Program-made: the position numbers and the translations under genes | Part shown: piece after piece, positions 61,228 through 64,000 of the stretch | Numbering within the stretch: the stretch's first letter is position 1 | Layout of the letters: the number at the start of each line of letters is the position of its first letter | From: Collinsella aerofaciens | Lineage (GTDB): Bacteria; Actinomycetota; Coriobacteriia; Coriobacteriales; Coriobacteriaceae | Reading direction: 5' to 3' | Length of the DNA: 64,000 nt | NCBI RefSeq assembly: GCF_902364355.1 | Contig: NZ_CABJDK010000002.1 | Span: forward strand, 248,001-312,000 | The notes under the pieces: generated by a model | What the model saw: only the letters and a program-made list of their open reading frames with translations | Database searches by the model: none | What the model was told of the DNA's origin: nothing

Positions 61228-62099
61228 TACCCCAAGCGCTCCATAATGGTTGCGGCGATTGCAGGACGGTTCATAGTGTACAGGTGCAGACCGGCGGCAC
61301 CGTGCTCCTTAAGGTCGCAAAGCTGACGGGCGGCATAATCTACACCGGCTGCCTGCAGACTCTCGGGGTCGTTCTCGTACTTGGCGAGAATCTTGATGAC
61401 GGGGGAGGGCAGTGACGCGCCGCACATAAAGACCATGCGGCTGATCTGCGACTTGCCCATAAACGGCATGATACCTGCGGTAATGGGCACGGTGATGCCG
61501 GCCTTGTCGGCAAGCTCGCGAAAACGATAGAAGCACTCGTTATCAAAGAAGAGCTGCGTCACAAAGAAGCTCGCGCCGGCGTCCTGTTTTTGCTTGAGGT
61601 GTTCGACCGAGAGGTTGAGATCCTCGCAGGCAATGTGGCCCTCGGGGTAGGCTGCGGCACCCACGCAAAAGCCGGCGTCGACGAGCTCGGGGATGAGGTC
61701 GCGGGCGTAGGCGTAGTCGGAGGCGGGCTTGTCGTCCTCGGTCGCGCCGGCAGGGAGATCGCCACGCAGGGCCAGGATGTTTTCCACGCCGGCGGTGCGG
61801 TACTCATCGATCTTGGCGGCGATATCGGCGTGGGTACGGCCCACACAGGTGAGGTGCGCCACCGAGGGCGTATCGAATTCGCTCGTAATCATATGCGCGA
61901 TGGGGGCGGTGGTGGCGCCGTTGCCCGAGCCGCCAGCCGAGCAGGTGACCGAGACAAAGCTCGGCGAAAGCTTGCACAGATTGCCTGCCACTTCGCGAGC
62001 CGTGTCGAGGGTAAGCTCGCCCTTGGGCGGGAACATCTCAAACGAAACGGGTGCAGTGCCCTGGGATGCTGCCTGCTTAAAAACCTCGTCGACGCGCAT
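61227..62099 (-). CDS. metF: 5,10-methylenetetrahydrofolate reductase
   Basis: A 290-residue MetF supplying methyltetrahydrofolate to MetH. VSFEMFPPKGE carries the catalytic glutamate; SVTCSAGGSGN, HLTCVGRTHADI, NILALRGDLP (FAD and folate contacts), AAYPEGH and FFVTQLFFDNE follow in family order. The ATG at 62099 has AAAGGAGC upstream, and a longer in-frame start has none. First gene of the metF - activation protein - metH operon. I see no recognisable SAM or cobalamin riboswitch in the 100 bases upstream. Confidence 0.95.
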   Translation of the reverse strand: MRVDEVFKQAASQGTAPVSFEMFPPKGELTLDTAREVAGNLCKLSPSFVSVTCSAGGSGNGATTAPIAHMITSEFDTPSVAHLTCVGRTHADIAAKIDEYRTAGVENILALRGDLPAGATEDDKPASDYAYARDLIPELVDAGFCVGAAAYPEGHIACEDLNLSVEHLKQKQDAGASFFVTQLFFDNECFYRFRELADKAGITVPITAGIMPFMGKSQISRMVFMCGASLPSPVIKILAKYENDPESLQAAGVDYAARQLCDLKEHGAAGLHLYTMNRPAIAATIMERLG

Positions 62100-62223
62100 A
62101 TCGTGCTCCTTTAGATATTTAGTGCGATGTATTGTAAGGATTCTACAGCACCACTGTGTCACGGTGGAGTTTTACTCGCTATCTAGGGATACCAATCAAA
62201 GATGCCTTGCTATCGGCATTCCC

Positions 62224-62368
62224 TATAACAACGCAGCTCATTGGGTGCGGGGTTATAAAGACTGGTATCTGATGCGAAATACCAGTCAATTTAGCCCCGT
62301 CCTAAATTGACTACCCTTAAACCATGCGGGGAGGTCTGCAATTTATACAGTTCATTGGCTGTTAAGGG
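62224..62368 (+). promoter_or_regulatory. Stacked inverted repeats in the glnN upstream region
   Basis: TATAAC pairs with GTTATA. GACTGGTAT (62260-62268) pairs with ATACCAGTC (62279-62287). GTCAATTTAG (62285-62294) pairs with CTAAATTGAC (62302-62311), sharing GTC with the previous stem. CCCTTAA (62314-62320) pairs with TTAAGGG (62362-62368). The shared bases make two stems mutually exclusive, as in attenuators. Confidence 0.5.
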
Positions 62369-62405
62369 TGGCAATACTGCCGCGATGCGGTAACCTCATT
62401 GATTG

Positions 62406-62443
62406 GTTTCGCGACAGCAACACAACGGTAATGTCGCGGAAAC
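62406..62443. promoter_or_regulatory. Pair of opposed candidate GlnR boxes upstream of glnN
   Basis: GTAAT-GTCGCG-GAAAC (62428-62443) fits gTnAC-N6-GaAAC with one mismatch. On the other strand GTTTC-GCGACA-GCAAC (62406-62421) is the same box inverted, also with one mismatch. Together they make the region palindromic. They lie 80-117 bases before the glnN start. Confidence 0.5.
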
Positions 62444-62522
62444 ACGGCGAGCCTAAGCTATGACTCGTTCGTTAGTAATCAACACCGCTTCTCACGCGGT
62501 GCCGATACGAAGGGAGTTCCGT

Positions 62523-64000
62523 ATGGCCGATCTTACTGACCGCTTCGGGACCATGGTGTTCTCTGAGGAAGTCATGAAGGACTACCTCCCCAAGGACATT
62601 TGGAAGCGCCTTGCCGCAACCCTCGAGGAGGGTGAGCCGCTCGACCTGGATGTGGCCAACGCCGTCGCTCACGCCATGAAGGTTTGGGCCATCTCCAAGG
62701 GTGCTACGCACTACGCGCACTGGTTCCAGCCGCTTTCGGGCATTACTTCCGAGAAGCACGACAGCTTCCTCGAGCCCAACCACGACGGCACCGCCATTAC
62801 CAAGTTTACGGGCAAGAACCTCATTCAGGGCGAGCCGGACGCCTCCAGCTTCCCCAACGGCGGCCTGCGCGCCACCTTCGAGGCCCGTGGCTACACCGCT
62901 TGGGATCCCACCAGCCCCGCCTTTATCAAGGACGATGTCCTGTGCATCCCCACGGCTTTCTGCTCCTACACGGGCGAGGCCCTGGACAAGAAGACCCCGC
63001 TGCTGCGTTCCATGACTGCGCTCTCGCGTGAGTCCAAGCGCGTTTTGGCGCTGTTTGGCAAGACCCCCAAGAAGGTCGTTCCTTCCGTGGGCGATGAGCA
63101 GGAGTACTTCCTGATCAAGAAGGACGCTTACCGCAAGCGCAGGGACCTGGTCATCACCGGTCGCACCCTCTTTGGCGCTGCCCCCTGCAAGGGCCAGGAG
63201 CTCGAGGAGCACTACTTTGGCGCTATCCGCCCCACCGTCTCGGCCTATATGAAGGACCTGGACGATGAACTGTGGGCGCTTGGCATTCCTGCCAAGACCA
63301 AGCACAACGAGGTCGCTCCCTGCCAGCATGAGCTCGCTCCTGTCTATGGCGAGGTGAACGAGGCCATCGACCAGAACCTGGTCATGATGGAGAAGATGAA
63401 GCTCATCGCCTCCCGTCACGACTTGGTCTGCCTGCTGCACGAGAAGCCCTTTGAGGGCATCAACGGTTCGGGCAAGCACAACAACTGGTCGCTTGGCACC
63501 GAGTCCGAGAACCTGCTCGACCCGGGCGACACCCCGCTCGACAACCTGCAGTTCATCGTCTTCCTCACCGCGGTGATCGAGGCCGTCGATAACTATCAGG
63601 AGCTCCTGCGTGCCTCCGTTGCCTCGGCCGGCAACGATCATCGTCTGGGCGCCAACGAGGCTCCTCCGGCGATTATGTCCATCTTCCTGGGCGACCAGCT
63701 TACCGAGGTCGTCGAGAAGATCATCGATGGCAAGGCTTCCGTCCATGCCACGCGCGGCGTGCTCGACCTGGGCGCCGATACCCTGCCCAAGCTGATGCAG
63801 GACAACACCGACCGCAACCGCACCTCCCCGTTTGCCTTCACCGGCAACAAGTTCGAGTTCCGTGCCTGCGGCTCCGAGCAGAACGTCTCCGACTCCAACC
63901 TGGTGCTCGATGCCGCCGTGGCCAAGTCGCTCAAGTCCTTCGCCGACGCACTCGAGGGTACGCCCGAGGATAAGTTCCAGGACGCCGCGCTCGAGTACTG
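62523..64000 (+). CDS. glnN: Glutamine synthetase type III, N-terminal part (cut by the window end)
   Basis: The first 492 codons of a GSIII, normally about 700 residues. It starts [21 protein letters not shown]. The GSIII features [27 protein letters not shown] and [10 protein letters not shown] are present. Unlike the GSI-like protein at 3.9 kb it keeps the catalytic metal motifs: [14 protein letters not shown] and [13 protein letters not shown]. It should therefore be the working glutamine-forming enzyme here. GAAGGGAG precedes the ATG. Candidate GlnR boxes and stacked hairpins lie upstream. Confidence 0.93.
   Translation, partial: MADLTDRFGTMVFSEEVMKDYLPKDIWKRLAATLEEGEPLDLDVANAVAHAMKVWAISKGATHYAHWFQPLSGITSEKHDSFLEPNHDGTAITKFTGKNLIQGEPDASSFPNGGLRATFEARGYTAWDPTSPAFIKDDVLCIPTAFCSYTGEALDKKTPLLRSMTALSRESKRVLALFGKTPKKVVPSVGDEQEYFLIKKDAYRKRRDLVITGRTLFGAAPCKGQELEEHYFGAIRPTVSAYMKDLDDELWALGIPAKTKHNEVAPCQHELAPVYGEVNEAIDQNLVMMEKMKLIASRHDLVCLLHEKPFEGINGSGKHNNWSLGTESENLLDPGDTPLDNLQFIVFLTAVIEAVDNYQELLRASVASAGNDHRLGANEAPPAIMSIFLGDQLTEVVEKIIDGKASVHATRGVLDLGADTLPKLMQDNTDRNRTSPFAFTGNKFEFRACGSEQNVSDSNLVLDAAVAKSLKSFADALEGTPEDKFQDAALEY

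Noticed and set aside
62100..62160. SAM or cobalamin riboswitch before metF
   Set aside because: The space before metF is short and I could not find the conserved cores of either class.

Overview
The window reads as a chromosomal segment of a high-GC gut actinobacterium of the class Coriobacteriia, most like Collinsella. This is inferred from several traits together: an actinobacterial GlnR-type orphan regulator, a sortase-assembled pilus locus, a type III glutamine synthetase, a split cobalamin methionine synthase, and abundant short palindromic repeats in the spacers. Genes lie on both strands, mostly in short operons with good Shine-Dalgarno sequences. Both window ends cut genes: a GntR-type regulator on the left and glnN on the right.

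Layout, left to right. At 0.6-3.8 kb is a 2-keto-3-deoxygluconate module (aldolase, kinase, divergent LacI repressor with paired operators). At 3.9-6.0 kb a glutamine-synthetase-like gene that has lost most metal-ligand residues is followed by a GlnR-type regulator. At 6.2-10.1 kb are an HtrA protease and NAD-dependent DNA ligase. At 10.2-16.4 kb are a MerR/MATE efflux pair and a heterodimeric ABC exporter. At 16.6-17.7 kb an AbiEi/DUF559-like nuclease-fold gene is bracketed by two copies of a palindromic repeat. At 17.9-20.3 kb are moaA and a moaC-mobB fusion. An MFS transporter and a HAD phosphatase follow.

The most striking accessory region is 23.0-32.3 kb: three sortase-anchored pilus proteins and a class C sortase. 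The first (tip-like) protein is interrupted by a frameshift exactly at a 10-G tract, which looks like a phase-variation switch in the OFF state. Between the pilins and the sortase lies a duplicated segment of about 250 bp encoding a tiny membrane protein plus hairpins.

At 32.5-36.1 kb is gatCAB, followed by a terminator enclosed in a perfect 41-bp inverted repeat. At 36.3-41.0 kb an AraC regulator is divergent from an ABC pair resembling siderophore importers. At 41.2-43.5 kb is a metal P-type ATPase with a small DUF6110-like partner. At 43.7-44.5 kb is a toxin-antitoxin pair with a clear promoter and operator. The tmRNA gene (45.27-45.63 kb) is followed by tmRNA-derived direct repeats and a tandem array of 61-62 bp hairpin units. 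Housekeeping genes follow: patatin, rplM-rpsI, glmM, EIIA-Glc, nagB, a large STAND/BTAD regulator, yhbY, a methyltransferase, a PFL-family protein, and the methionine operon metF - activation-domain protein - metH on the minus strand. The window ends inside glnN.

The two ends appear linked. Candidate GlnR boxes (GTnAC-N6-GAAAC type) lie upstream of both the degenerate synthetase/glnR pair and the intact glnN. This suggests a nitrogen circuit in which a catalytically dead GSI-like protein could sense for GlnR while GSIII makes glutamine. All functional statements come from reading the sequence; no database search was run.
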